64,000 nt of DNA, taken from the NCBI RefSeq assembly GCF_003268775.1, contig NZ_QLSU01000024.1, positions 1 through 64,000 of the forward strand. Reading direction: 5' to 3'. The DNA comes from Paraburkholderia unamae. GTDB lineage: Bacteria; Pseudomonadota; Gammaproteobacteria; Burkholderiales; Burkholderiaceae. Shown here piece after piece: positions 36,722 through 45,123 of the stretch. A program made the position numbers and the translations under genes. Below the pieces are notes generated by a model that saw only the letters and a program-made list of their open reading frames with translations, was not told the DNA's origin and ran no database searches. How positions within the stretch are numbered: position 1 is the first letter of the stretch; each line of letters opens with the position of its first letter.

Positions 36722-37873
36722 ATGAAATGGTTTGTGACCGCTGCCGTACTTGGATCGTTCACGTGCGTCGTTCAGGCTCAGAGCAGTGTGACATTGTACG
36801 GCGTCGCCGATGCTGGTTTCATCTACAACAATAACTCGAAGGGTCATCCGCTCTACACCACCGGAGCAGGCAATCTTCAGGGGAATCGCTGGGGATTGCG
36901 TGGAAGCGAGGATATTGGAGGCGGATTAAGGGCGGTGTTCGTACTCGAAAACGGTTTCAACATGTATACCGGTGGACTCGCACAAGGTGGTGACCTGTTC
37001 GGTCGCCAGGCATATGTCGGGATTTCCTCCGACTATGGTTCGTTGACACTGGGTCGTCAGTATGATTCAGTTGTCGACTTCACCGGGCCATTCGAAGTCG
37101 GGACACAATGGGCGACCTATTTCGGAGCGCACCCGGGCGATCTCGACAACATGAACAACACGAACCGGATCAACAATTCTGTCAAGTACACAAGCGCTAA
37201 CTATGCGGGCCTGAAGTTTGGGGCGCTATACAGTTTTGGTGGTGTCGCGGGACAACTCAGCAAAAATCAGATTTTCTCCGGGGGGATCGGTTATAGCAAC
37301 GGGCCATTTGCGCTAGGCGTAGCGTATTTGAACGTCAAAAACCCGAATTTCTCGCTGTATGGCAATATGTCTGCATCCAGTGCGAGCGGCTCAAACATGG
37401 GGGGATCGACGGTCATATCTGGCTATGCGACGGCGGGATCCGAAGAGGTGATTTCGGCCGGAGGTTCCTACACGCTCGGCTCAGCAACGCTTGGCGCGAC
37501 ATACAGCAATACGCAATTTCGAAACCTTGGTACGACCCCGGTCGTTGCGGCAGGTCAGGTTACTGCGGGTACGGCCAAATTCCATAATGTTGAGTTCAAC
37601 CTTAAATACCAGATCACGCCGTTCTGGTTGGTTGGCGCAGCCTACGACTACACGCGCGGCTACGGTGTAAACGAGGCGCACTACAATCAGGTGGTTGTGG
37701 GGACCGACTATTTTCTGTCGAAGCGCACTGACCTTTACCTCGACTGCGTTTATCAGCGCGCGAGTGGCACAGACTCGACCGGTCACATGGCGGTCGCGAA
37801 CATCAATGCGTTGTCGGCATCTTCGACCGCCAGTCAGGTCGCAACGATTGTGGGCATTCGCCACAGGTTCTGA
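36722..37873 (+). CDS. Gram-negative porin (Burkholderia type)
   Basis: A 383-residue outer-membrane channel. Signal peptide MKWFVTAAVLGSFTCVVQA, mature start QSSVTLYGVADAGFIYNN, RWGLRGSEDIGGGLRAVFVL, loop FGAHPGDLDNMNN and terminal GIRHRF. AAGGAG at 36711-36716 precedes ATG 36722. It follows the MFS gene by 123 bp and is the best match in the window to the broken porin at 6699 (shared stretches such as KNPNFS-YGN and YKKASGTDSTG-like repeats). Confidence 0.92.
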   Translation: MKWFVTAAVLGSFTCVVQAQSSVTLYGVADAGFIYNNNSKGHPLYTTGAGNLQGNRWGLRGSEDIGGGLRAVFVLENGFNMYTGGLAQGGDLFGRQAYVGISSDYGSLTLGRQYDSVVDFTGPFEVGTQWATYFGAHPGDLDNMNNTNRINNSVKYTSANYAGLKFGALYSFGGVAGQLSKNQIFSGGIGYSNGPFALGVAYLNVKNPNFSLYGNMSASSASGSNMGGSTVISGYATAGSEEVISAGGSYTLGSATLGATYSNTQFRNLGTTPVVAAGQVTAGTAKFHNVEFNLKYQITPFWLVGAAYDYTRGYGVNEAHYNQVVVGTDYFLSKRTDLYLDCVYQRASGTDSTGHMAVANINALSASSTASQVATIVGIRHRF

Positions 37874-37936
37874 GTAAATACAACCGCGACGGCAGTGCTA
37901 TCAAATCGCGGATACGAATCTCCTGGCGCGCGTTAA

Positions 37937-38857
37937 CTACGCGCCGCGTTTCAGCGCTAACGCGTTCGCGAGCACTCGCGAACGCGCCCGAATCAGCGTC
38001 ACCAGACGCCCGGCGGCAGGCGGCAGTGGACTCCCGGCGAGCGTAATCAACCCTAGGTGCATCGAGCGAATCGGCTCCCGAATCGGCAGTGCGGTGATGT
38101 TTTCCCAATTGACAAACATCGGTTGTGGCAACAGTGCGAGTAGTTCGCTCGTTGCCACGGTCGCCTGAACCATGGTTACGGCGTCAGCCCGTACCGCAAT
38201 CACAGGTTGCCCGAGATCATACTGTAGATACAGTTCCTCAAGGGTTGAGCGTCGCAGTGTGGTCGTTGCGCCAACGATCCATTGCGCTTCGGCGATCTGG
38301 GCAACGCTGGTGCATTGTTCGAAACGATGTCCGACCCTCGCGACCACATACAGCGGGTACGCCACGAGCTGCTCGAAATGGTAAATATTGTGTGATCCGG
38401 TTTCGACCGGTAGCGGTGCGATAACCATATCGAGTGCACCTTCGCGCAACGAAACAGACATTTCGTGGAATTGTCCTTCAATGACATGAATCTGAATGCG
38501 TTTCTCAATACCCTGTACGCTATCGATCAGCGGCGCAAGGAGCTCCATGGCAGCAAGCGGTGAAGCACCGACAGAGACTGTCGCGATCTTCATGTCGGTC
38601 AGTTGACTGATTTCCTCCTCTGCCCGTCGCAGATGATTGCCGATAGCTTTGGCGTGAGCGAACAACGCGCGGCCGGCTTCGGTCAACGACGTGCCATGTG
38701 ACGTGCGATTGACCAACGACGCACCTACCTCGCGTTCCAGTTCGACTATCCGGGCAGTCATCGCAGGTTGGGTGATCTCGAGTTGTCGCGCGGCCGCGCG
38801 CACGCTACCGGCGTCAACCAACGCGATCAAGGCTTCCAGCTGGTGCAGTTTCATCAC
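37937..38857 (-). CDS. LysR-family regulator
   Basis: A 306-residue LysR protein with a standard HTH (MKLHQLEALIALVDAGSVRA, ARQLEITQPAMTARIVELER) and effector domain (VSVGASPLAAMELLAPLIDS). Divergent from the LLM monooxygenase gene with a 157-bp gap, so likely the activator of the monooxygenase/reductase pair. The gene converges with the porin gene upstream (63 bp apart). ATG 38857. The subgroup resembles TsaR/CbbR-like regulators by general form only. Confidence 0.9.
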   Translation of the reverse strand: MMKLHQLEALIALVDAGSVRAAARQLEITQPAMTARIVELEREVGASLVNRTSHGTSLTEAGRALFAHAKAIGNHLRRAEEEISQLTDMKIATVSVGASPLAAMELLAPLIDSVQGIEKRIQIHVIEGQFHEMSVSLREGALDMVIAPLPVETGSHNIYHFEQLVAYPLYVVARVGHRFEQCTSVAQIAEAQWIVGATTTLRRSTLEELYLQYDLGQPVIAVRADAVTMVQATVATSELLALLPQPMFVNWENITALPIREPIRSMHLGLITLAGSPLPPAAGRLVTLIRARSRVLANALALKRGA

Positions 38858-39014
38858 TCGCCTGTTGCAATGGATTCAATGCTTTTTATCGCGATCGACA
38901 CTGTCTGTCTATTCGGCTTATTCCCAGCCGACTAGGATTGTTCTGAGCGTGACGTCCGCTCGCTGGGTGAAGCAACACTATTCAACGCTTGTTTAGAGAT
39001 GGGAGTGGGAAAAA

Positions 39015-40379
39015 GTGCGCAAGCCGAATGATCAAATGAAGCTGGGGGTATTTGTCCGGGCAAACGGGCATCACGAGGGGGCATGGAGACTACCGGAGGT
39101 TCCGCTTGGGGCGGAGCTGGATTTCGCGTTCTGGCGGGATATCGCTCGCACTGCCGAGAATGCGAAATTCGACCTTTTCTTTCTCGCAGACGTCGACGGG
39201 ATACGAGGCTATGAGCGTGATCTACCTGCGTTGAGCCACGATCCATCGCGTTCCGTTTCGCAATTCGAACCGCTGACCCTGTTGTCAGCGTTGGCTGTTG
39301 CGACCGAGCATATCGGTCTCGCTGCGACCGCATCAACGACATTTAACGAGCCGTACCATATTGCACGTAAATTCGCATCACTGGACCACCTTAGCAACGG
39401 TCGCGCTGCCTGGAACGTCGTCACCTCGGCTGTGGAAGCGACCGCGACGAACTTCAATCGGGACAAGCATGCTCCGCACGATGCGCGCTATCGTCAGGCT
39501 GACGAATTCGTCGATATTGTGAAGGGTCTCTGGGACAGCTACGAGGACGATGCGTTCACGCGCGACAAGCAGAGCGGCCTGTTTTTTGATCCAGACAAGC
39601 TGCACTACCTGAACCACAGGGGCGAACACTTCGCGGTCAAAGGTCCGTTGAATGTCGCGCGACCGCTGCAAGGCCATCCCGTGATCGTGCAGGCCGGCGC
39701 GTCCGAGCCTGGTCGCGCATTGGCTGCACAAATAGCGGACGTGATCTTTGGTTCGTCGGACAGTCTTGCCAGCGCGCAGATGTTCTACAAGGACCTGAAA
39801 GAACGCGCGCTGCGAAACGGGCGCGATCCGGATCACCTGCTGATTTTACCTGGCGTTTTCACGGTAATCGGCGAAACGACGGCTGAAGCGAAGGAAAAAA
39901 ATGAGCAATTGCTTGAGCTTGTTCATCCGGAGGTTGGCCTGTCGTTGCTCGGAGAGTTGATGGGGGTCGACCTGCGCAGCTATCCCGTGGATGGCCCGCT
40001 GCCTGAACATTTGCCCCCGAGTAACCAGCAGAAAGCCCTGCGCGAACGCCTTGTCGAGACTGCCCGGCGCGAAAACCTGACAATACGCGAACTCTATATT
40101 CGACAAATCGGCTCGCATGGTCTTCATACGATCGTCGGGTCGCCGACGGACATCGCCGACGAATTGGAGAACTGGTTCATCAATGAAGGCGCCGACGGCT
40201 TTAACATCATGGCCTCTCATCATCCGGGGGGATTTGATGACTTTGCGCGCCTGGTTGTGCCTGAATTGCGCCGTCGCGGCTTGTTCCGCACCGAGTATGA
40301 CGGAAAGACGCTACGTGACAATCTCGGCTTGCCGCGCGTTGCGCACCGGATACCGACGACCCGTGCTCATGTCGCCTGA
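39015..40379 (+). CDS. LLM-class flavin-dependent monooxygenase (NtaA/SnaA/DszA type)
   Basis: A 454-residue two-component monooxygenase subunit: MKLGVFVRANGHHEGAWRLP, FDLFFLADVDGIRGYERDLP, HIGLAATASTTFNEPYHIAR KFASLDHLSNGRAAWNVVTS and the flavin-site AGASEPGRALAAQIADVIFG. The NtaA group attacks EDTA/NTA-like chelators, sulfur heterocycles, alkanes and long-chain substrates using FMNH2 from a separate reductase. GTG 39015 follows GTGGGA; ATG 39036 is an alternative. The FMN reductase is the next gene, 12 bp on. Confidence 0.9.
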   Translation: MRKPNDQMKLGVFVRANGHHEGAWRLPEVPLGAELDFAFWRDIARTAENAKFDLFFLADVDGIRGYERDLPALSHDPSRSVSQFEPLTLLSALAVATEHIGLAATASTTFNEPYHIARKFASLDHLSNGRAAWNVVTSAVEATATNFNRDKHAPHDARYRQADEFVDIVKGLWDSYEDDAFTRDKQSGLFFDPDKLHYLNHRGEHFAVKGPLNVARPLQGHPVIVQAGASEPGRALAAQIADVIFGSSDSLASAQMFYKDLKERALRNGRDPDHLLILPGVFTVIGETTAEAKEKNEQLLELVHPEVGLSLLGELMGVDLRSYPVDGPLPEHLPPSNQQKALRERLVETARRENLTIRELYIRQIGSHGLHTIVGSPTDIADELENWFINEGADGFNIMASHHPGGFDDFARLVVPELRRRGLFRTEYDGKTLRDNLGLPRVAHRIPTTRAHVA

Positions 40380-40391
40380 AAGGAGTGAAAG

Positions 40392-41030
40392 ATGACGAAC
40401 AGTACAGCGAATGACGCCCGCCCCGGATTGATCAGTGAGTGTCGCGCATCGACGTCGGCTCCGCGTGATCAACCATTGATCGTCGGAATCGGCGGCACCA
40501 TGCGACCTGGTTCAACCTCAGAGACGGCGCTACGCCTCACGTTGCAGGTCGCCCGCCAGTATGGTGCCCAGACCGAGCTCTTTGCCGGCACCTCGATCGA
40601 TTTGCCGGTATTCGATCCGGGTTCGCCGGAACGCCACCCGCATGCGACGCAGATGATCGAAGCACTGCGGCGCGCCGACGGTATCATCATCTCATCGCCC
40701 GGCTATCACGGTTCCGTTTCAGGGATGGTGAAGAATGCGCTCGACTACGTCGAAGACTTACGCGGAGACCGGCGTCCGTATTTCGAGGGTCGCTCCGTCG
40801 GGACGATCGTTTGCGCGGAAGGACCGCAGGCGTTGGGCTCGACGTTGACGACACTGCGTTCGATCGTCCATTGCCTGCGGGGATGGAATACGCCGTACGG
40901 CGCCACGTTCAACGTCAGTGACAAACCATTCGTTGGCGGCAACGCAAAGGATGAGAACGTCATGCGTCAGCTGGAGCTATTGGCGCATCAGACGGTTCAC
41001 TGGGCGACATTGAATCGTCTCGCGGCTTAA
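40392..41030 (+). CDS. NADPH-dependent FMN reductase
   Basis: A 212-residue flavodoxin-fold reductase: LIVGIGGTMRPGSTSETALR, DGIIISSPGYHGSVSGMVKN ALDYVEDL and FEGRSVGTIVCAEGPQALGS. It hands reduced FMN to the LLM monooxygenase before it in a 12-bp-spaced pair; the AGGAG site for it lies in the gap. The N-terminal 25 residues are an extension not seen in most family members. ATG 40392. Confidence 0.88.
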   Translation: MTNSTANDARPGLISECRASTSAPRDQPLIVGIGGTMRPGSTSETALRLTLQVARQYGAQTELFAGTSIDLPVFDPGSPERHPHATQMIEALRRADGIIISSPGYHGSVSGMVKNALDYVEDLRGDRRPYFEGRSVGTIVCAEGPQALGSTLTTLRSIVHCLRGWNTPYGATFNVSDKPFVGGNAKDENVMRQLELLAHQTVHWATLNRLAA

Positions 41031-42055
41031 CAGGCCGGATTGCGATCAACAGCTCTCAAGACCTGGGGCCTCGCAGTGCACTCGTTCAGGCAGCGCCAGT
41101 GCTGATCTGAATTGCGAGGTCATCGCGCGCGGTCGACCGGCGGACTGACACACGAATAGCGCAAAACTGATTTCGGCGCTTCCGTCCGACTGATCGTGGG
41201 CGCGTGGCTGGTAGCGTGAGTCCGCAGGCCACGATTCGTCAAGTATTGTCGCGTGTAAAATTACTTGACGAAATCTGCGCGCGATCGACTGCTTCTACAT
41301 CCGTCGCATCTTTCATGGGGACCTGATCGAACATGGTGGTCCGCTGCCAGATCCTGCAAACGATCTTGATCATTCCCGGGGCGGGTGTCCTCATGAGGGG
41401 CCAGTGCGGCATCTCGTCGACGGGTTTCCGTTCAGCCCGGCCATTTGCTCTTCGGATGTTGAAAAAACTGCTGAAACGGCGTCGGAATTGCTAGTCTGTC
41501 AGGGGCCATGAGGTACCGGGGCTGCATGAACGAGTACAAGCATGGCGAAGACCGCGAAATGTAGCCCGGCAACCTGTCTAGCGGGCACGACTCGGATACG
41601 TGTCTGGAATGGACTGATGTGGACGCCCGCAAATGGGTCCATGCGCGTCGTCGATATAAAGTGGATCGGCACGTTCAAGTGATCCAGATGTTGCAGGCAC
41701 TTACCGATACCGGCAGGTCCCTGCATGCCCGGAACAAGACGTATGCGTCGCACATCGACCACGGAGTTTCCGGATTTTTCGAAATCCTCGATTGGTACGG
41801 TCACCACTTCTGCAGGAAGCGCTGCGCGCAGGCAGGGCGCTGACAGCGCTTCGCATATCAATGGGGCAGGGACAATGGCACCTTGCATGCCACCGGCGCT
41901 GCAGACAACGCCGGGCGGACAGTAACCGTGGTAGCCAGTAACCCGCGTCCGGTGTGGGTACCGGCTGCTTTCGACGTGCCGCTGAGGTCGCAGCCGTGAG
42001 CCGCGGTTGCGATCAAGGTAGCCATTGCTATCCATGCCCTGTCAATGGACCGAGC
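41031..42055. other. Kilobase without a recognisable gene
   Basis: No supported gene. A minus-strand frame of 178 codons (41499-42035) carries AEVVTVPIEDFEKSGNSVV and DPFAGVHISPFQTRIRVVPA, and a plus-strand stretch near 41290-41410 gives FYIRRIFHGDLIEHGGPLPD, but I know no family for either. Both have GC-rich low-selection codon use and may be decayed genes. This is the longest unexplained stretch in the window. Confidence 0.3.
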
Positions 42056-43663
42056 TTAGCGTCGCGAGTTCCGGGTTACCACGTGTTCCTCCTTTTCTCT
42101 GTCCCACGCATTGTCATGCGCCATTTTCTTCAGTACCCCGCGTTCGATTTCGCCTTTGGCCAAAGAACGGGGAAACGCATCGATAAACTCGATGTAGCGA
42201 GGGATTTTGAATGCTGCAAGCTTTTCTCGACACCATGAAACAAGCTCGGCAGCGATGGGGCGCTCGCCCTGAATGGGTATGATGAAGGCCTTTATATCGT
42301 CTTCGCCAATTTCGGCCTGGACACCAACCACTACTACGTCCGCTATCGCTGGATGGTTCCTCAAGACGGCCTCGATCTCATATGCGGAAATATTTTCGCT
42401 TCGGCGCCGTATCCAGTGCGCCATACGCCCAGCAAAAAACATATTGCCATCGGCGTCAACACGCGCGAGGTCTCCGGTATGCAGCCACAGATCGCGAAAG
42501 GATTCCAGCGTCTTCTGTGGCGCATTGTGGTAGCCAATCATGCACAGATGGGGGTAAAGCGGTCGCAGCAGGAGCTCTCCAACTTCGCCGGTGGGCACTG
42601 GAATGCCGTGCTCATCGGCAATGGCAATGTCGTACCAGCCGTGGCATTTTCCGTTGGAACCAGCTGTGTAGTCAGAAAGCCGGTTGGTGGTGATCAATGC
42701 TCCCCCACCTTCGGACAAACCATAGACATCAACCATTGGAACGCCGAAACGCTGCTTGAACAACGCCGGAATTTCTGCCGGAATTTGGTTCCACACCCCG
42801 ATCGCGACTCTTACATCATGTTGGGCGTCTTGCGCGTGTTCGGGCTGCTGGCACAACATGGTCAGCATTGCGCCGATGGGGTCGATCACATTCGCGCGGG
42901 TCTCCCTCACTCGCTGCCAGTAGTTCGATGCGCTGAAACGCCGATCGATCACAGTTGTCATGTCGTACATCAACGGGCCGACCAAAGCCATCTGAACCGC
43001 GATTGCATGAAATAGGGGCAGAGTCGTAAAGTGTCGTTCATTGGGGCGCACATCAAAGGCCTCGCCGTACCGAATGCCGGCGTAGATGAGCGAAATGGAT
43101 GACAGGACCACCCCTTTGGGGAGCCCGGTGGTCCCACCGGTGTACAGGATGACGGCGGGGTCTCCTGCGGCGACCACGGGCAGAGGCTGGTCGGCTTCTT
43201 CACCCATAAGCAGTTCGGCAAACGAGGCGTAGCCACGCCGCCCGCCATCGATGCAGTACGTCGAAAACTGGTGCCGCAGTTCCGGGTCGAGGCGCTCAAT
43301 CTTGTCCAAGCCTTCGGTATCGGTCACGAGTATTTTCGCACCCGAATCGCGCAACGTGTGTTCAAGATCAGCGCCGACAAGTCCCGAGTTGAGCGGTGTC
43401 CAGATTCCACCCATTCGGGCGACGCCAAACCAGGTGATGATAAGTTCCGTGCAGCTGAATAGCAGGGTCGAAACTCGATCCCCCTTTTTGATGCCCTTTG
43501 AAAGGAGACGAAATGCGACTTTTCGTGAAGTGATCTCCAGATCCCGATAGGTCAGGTCGTCTCCGTCTATCACAGCAAATACCTTGTCTCCATGCTTCGC
43601 CGCCTTCTCGCGGATCAATTGATCCAGGTTCTGCCATGGGATAGTTCTTCCGTTGATATCCAT
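42056..43663 (-). CDS. AMP-dependent acyl-CoA synthetase/ligase
   Basis: A 535-residue ANL-family enzyme: AVILYTGGTTGLPKGVVLS (P-loop), DVYGLSEGGG, DLWLHTGDLARVDADGNMF FAGR, and the C-terminal AKGEIERGVLKK with the catalytic Lys. The CaiC-like pattern (YxHGKxxxIRR as RMAHWIRRRSENIS) suggests a carnitine/crotonobetaine-like or other small acid as substrate, converted to its CoA ester with ATP. ATG 43663 has a strong AGGAGG 6-12 bases upstream; a longer frame to 43693 lacks one. The lactonase gene upstream (60 bp) is on the same strand, so the two form an operon under the palindrome at 44738. Confidence 0.9.
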   Translation of the reverse strand: MDINGRTIPWQNLDQLIREKAAKHGDKVFAVIDGDDLTYRDLEITSRKVAFRLLSKGIKKGDRVSTLLFSCTELIITWFGVARMGGIWTPLNSGLVGADLEHTLRDSGAKILVTDTEGLDKIERLDPELRHQFSTYCIDGGRRGYASFAELLMGEEADQPLPVVAAGDPAVILYTGGTTGLPKGVVLSSISLIYAGIRYGEAFDVRPNERHFTTLPLFHAIAVQMALVGPLMYDMTTVIDRRFSASNYWQRVRETRANVIDPIGAMLTMLCQQPEHAQDAQHDVRVAIGVWNQIPAEIPALFKQRFGVPMVDVYGLSEGGGALITTNRLSDYTAGSNGKCHGWYDIAIADEHGIPVPTGEVGELLLRPLYPHLCMIGYHNAPQKTLESFRDLWLHTGDLARVDADGNMFFAGRMAHWIRRRSENISAYEIEAVLRNHPAIADVVVVGVQAEIGEDDIKAFIIPIQGERPIAAELVSWCREKLAAFKIPRYIEFIDAFPRSLAKGEIERGVLKKMAHDNAWDREKEEHVVTRNSRR

Positions 43664-43722
43664 TTTTTGCCTCCTGTCATAATTTTCAAACACCTACGTC
43701 CGGCCGGGAATCCCGACAAACC

Positions 43723-44709
43723 TCAAGACGCTCGTGACCCGGACGGGTGGTCAATCTGATCGCACTCAGCGACGGGATGCTCTGTCCGGTTGAGCCAGTG
43801 CAACGGCAGCCCTGCGCGAGGCCAGTTGACTGACGCCAGCTTTCCGGTTGACGAGAGGGTGATGTACGCTGTACGAAGTCCCGGCCCACCGAAACAGATA
43901 TTCGTCGCGAACCGGTCGGGCAGTGGGTGTCGTTCGATGACCTCACCTGAAGGTGAAATGACGGTGATTCCGCCATAAGGGATGTCTGCGACACAGACAT
44001 TGCCTTCAATGTCGATTGCCATCGAGTCAAGGACTGAGTAGCCTCCAAGACCTACAAGCAGGCTGCCCCGCTCCCACGGCACTCCGCCAACGGTTTTCCG
44101 TATTTCGCCAGGGCCGGTTACTTCATAGGACCAGACGCGTCCAGTCCACGTTTCGGACACGTACAGCGTGCGATTGTCGGGGGACAGGCCGATTCCGTTT
44201 GGCCCGTCCAACGGAAAAATGACCTGCCTGATCATCGAACCGTCCGTGCGAGCGTAATACACCGCACCACGATCACGTTGCCGTGCCGTGACCTTTCCCG
44301 TGTCGGTAAACCAGAATCCGCCATGTTCATCAAAAACGATATCGTTCGGACCACGAAGGGAATTATTGCCGCAGTTCCTGTAGAGAACTTCGCGCACGCC
44401 TGTTTCAAGATCAACCGCTTCGATCCAGCCGCCTGTGTAATCGGCAGGCGTGAGCCCCGGTAAAGTTGCACCGTCGATTTCGTGGAACATAAAGCCGCCG
44501 CTGTTGCAAACATAGCAGCGACCATCCGGCCCAATGGCGGCTCCATTTGGCCCCCCACCCAGATTGGCAACGACGTGCGTTTCTCCGGTTGGCAAAACCC
44601 TGGTCAATGTTCCCCGCTCGATTTCGACGACAAGCACGCTCCCGTCCTGCAGTGCAACAGGACCTTCGGGAAAACGCAGCCCAGAGGCAATGATCCGTAC
44701 TTCAAGCAT
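43723..44709 (-). CDS. SMP-30/gluconolactonase family lactonase
   Basis: A 328-residue beta-propeller hydrolase: IIASGLRFPEGPVALQDGSV (Glu ligand), SLRGPNDIVFDEHGGFWFTD (Asn ligand), GPNGIGLSPDNRTLYVSETW and VLDSMAIDIEGNVCVADIPY (Asp). Related only distantly to the family member at 2958. Several ATGs are possible (44745, 44733, 44709); 44709 is preferred because a palindromic operator covers 44738-44752 and would lie inside a longer coding sequence. It leads the operon with the acyl-CoA ligase, so the ring-opened hydroxyacid is probably what is activated to CoA next. Confidence 0.82.
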   Translation of the reverse strand: MLEVRIIASGLRFPEGPVALQDGSVLVVEIERGTLTRVLPTGETHVVANLGGGPNGAAIGPDGRCYVCNSGGFMFHEIDGATLPGLTPADYTGGWIEAVDLETGVREVLYRNCGNNSLRGPNDIVFDEHGGFWFTDTGKVTARQRDRGAVYYARTDGSMIRQVIFPLDGPNGIGLSPDNRTLYVSETWTGRVWSYEVTGPGEIRKTVGGVPWERGSLLVGLGGYSVLDSMAIDIEGNVCVADIPYGGITVISPSGEVIERHPLPDRFATNICFGGPGLRTAYITLSSTGKLASVNWPRAGLPLHWLNRTEHPVAECDQIDHPSGSRAS

Positions 44710-44737
44710 GGTGGCACCCAGTTCATGTTTCATTAAA

Positions 44738-44752
44738 TGGAACAACGTTTCA
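44738..44752. promoter_or_regulatory. Palindromic operator copy 1
   Basis: TGGAAC-AAC-GTTTCA, near-perfect dyad immediately upstream of the lactonase/CoA-ligase operon. The reverse strand reads TGAAACGTTGTTCCA, matching the copy before the divergent transporter gene (TGAAACGGAGTTCCA) in all 12 arm positions. Arm sequence TGAAAC/GTTCCA is IclR-like. An IclR gene lies at 47948. Confidence 0.65.
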
Positions 44753-44773
44753 TATTTATTTTTTTATCTTAGA

Positions 44774-44798
44774 GCGTTGAAACGGGTGCTGTCAACGC
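44774..44798. repeat. 7-bp inverted repeat
   Basis: GCGTTGA-N11-TCAACGC, perfect arms, in the divergent intergenic region just beyond operator copy 1. It may be a second protein site or part of the promoter; no T run follows, so it is not a terminator. Confidence 0.35.
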
Positions 44799-45064
44799 GA
44801 TCGTCGTGCGTCGACAGGAGTTACGAATGGATGGCGGCGCACCCGGTTTCGCATGCTTTGCTGTCGGCGTCGCGGATTTTGAGGCTCAGCAGCCCCGTCC
44901 GGCACAAGCAAGACGGTGATCAGGAAAAGTGTCGGTATGTGTTCGAACGAATCGACCGAGAGGAAGCGATCAGTTCACCGGAGCAACGGGCGGCACACGA
45001 ACCATGCCTTGATGTGTTCGCTGATTGACAGTGCACCAAACGCGGAATACCATCGTTTCTCGAG

Positions 45065-45079
45065 TGAAACGGAGTTCCA
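45065..45079. promoter_or_regulatory. Palindromic operator copy 2
   Basis: TGAAAC-GGA-GTTCCA, 45 bp upstream of the transporter start, same arms as copy 1 at 44738 in the opposite orientation. The two copies sit at the two divergent promoters, giving one regulator control over both transcription units. Confidence 0.65.
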
Positions 45080-45123
45080 ACATATAAAACGCAAGTTTCA
45101 TAAGAGGTTACAGGAGACACGAC

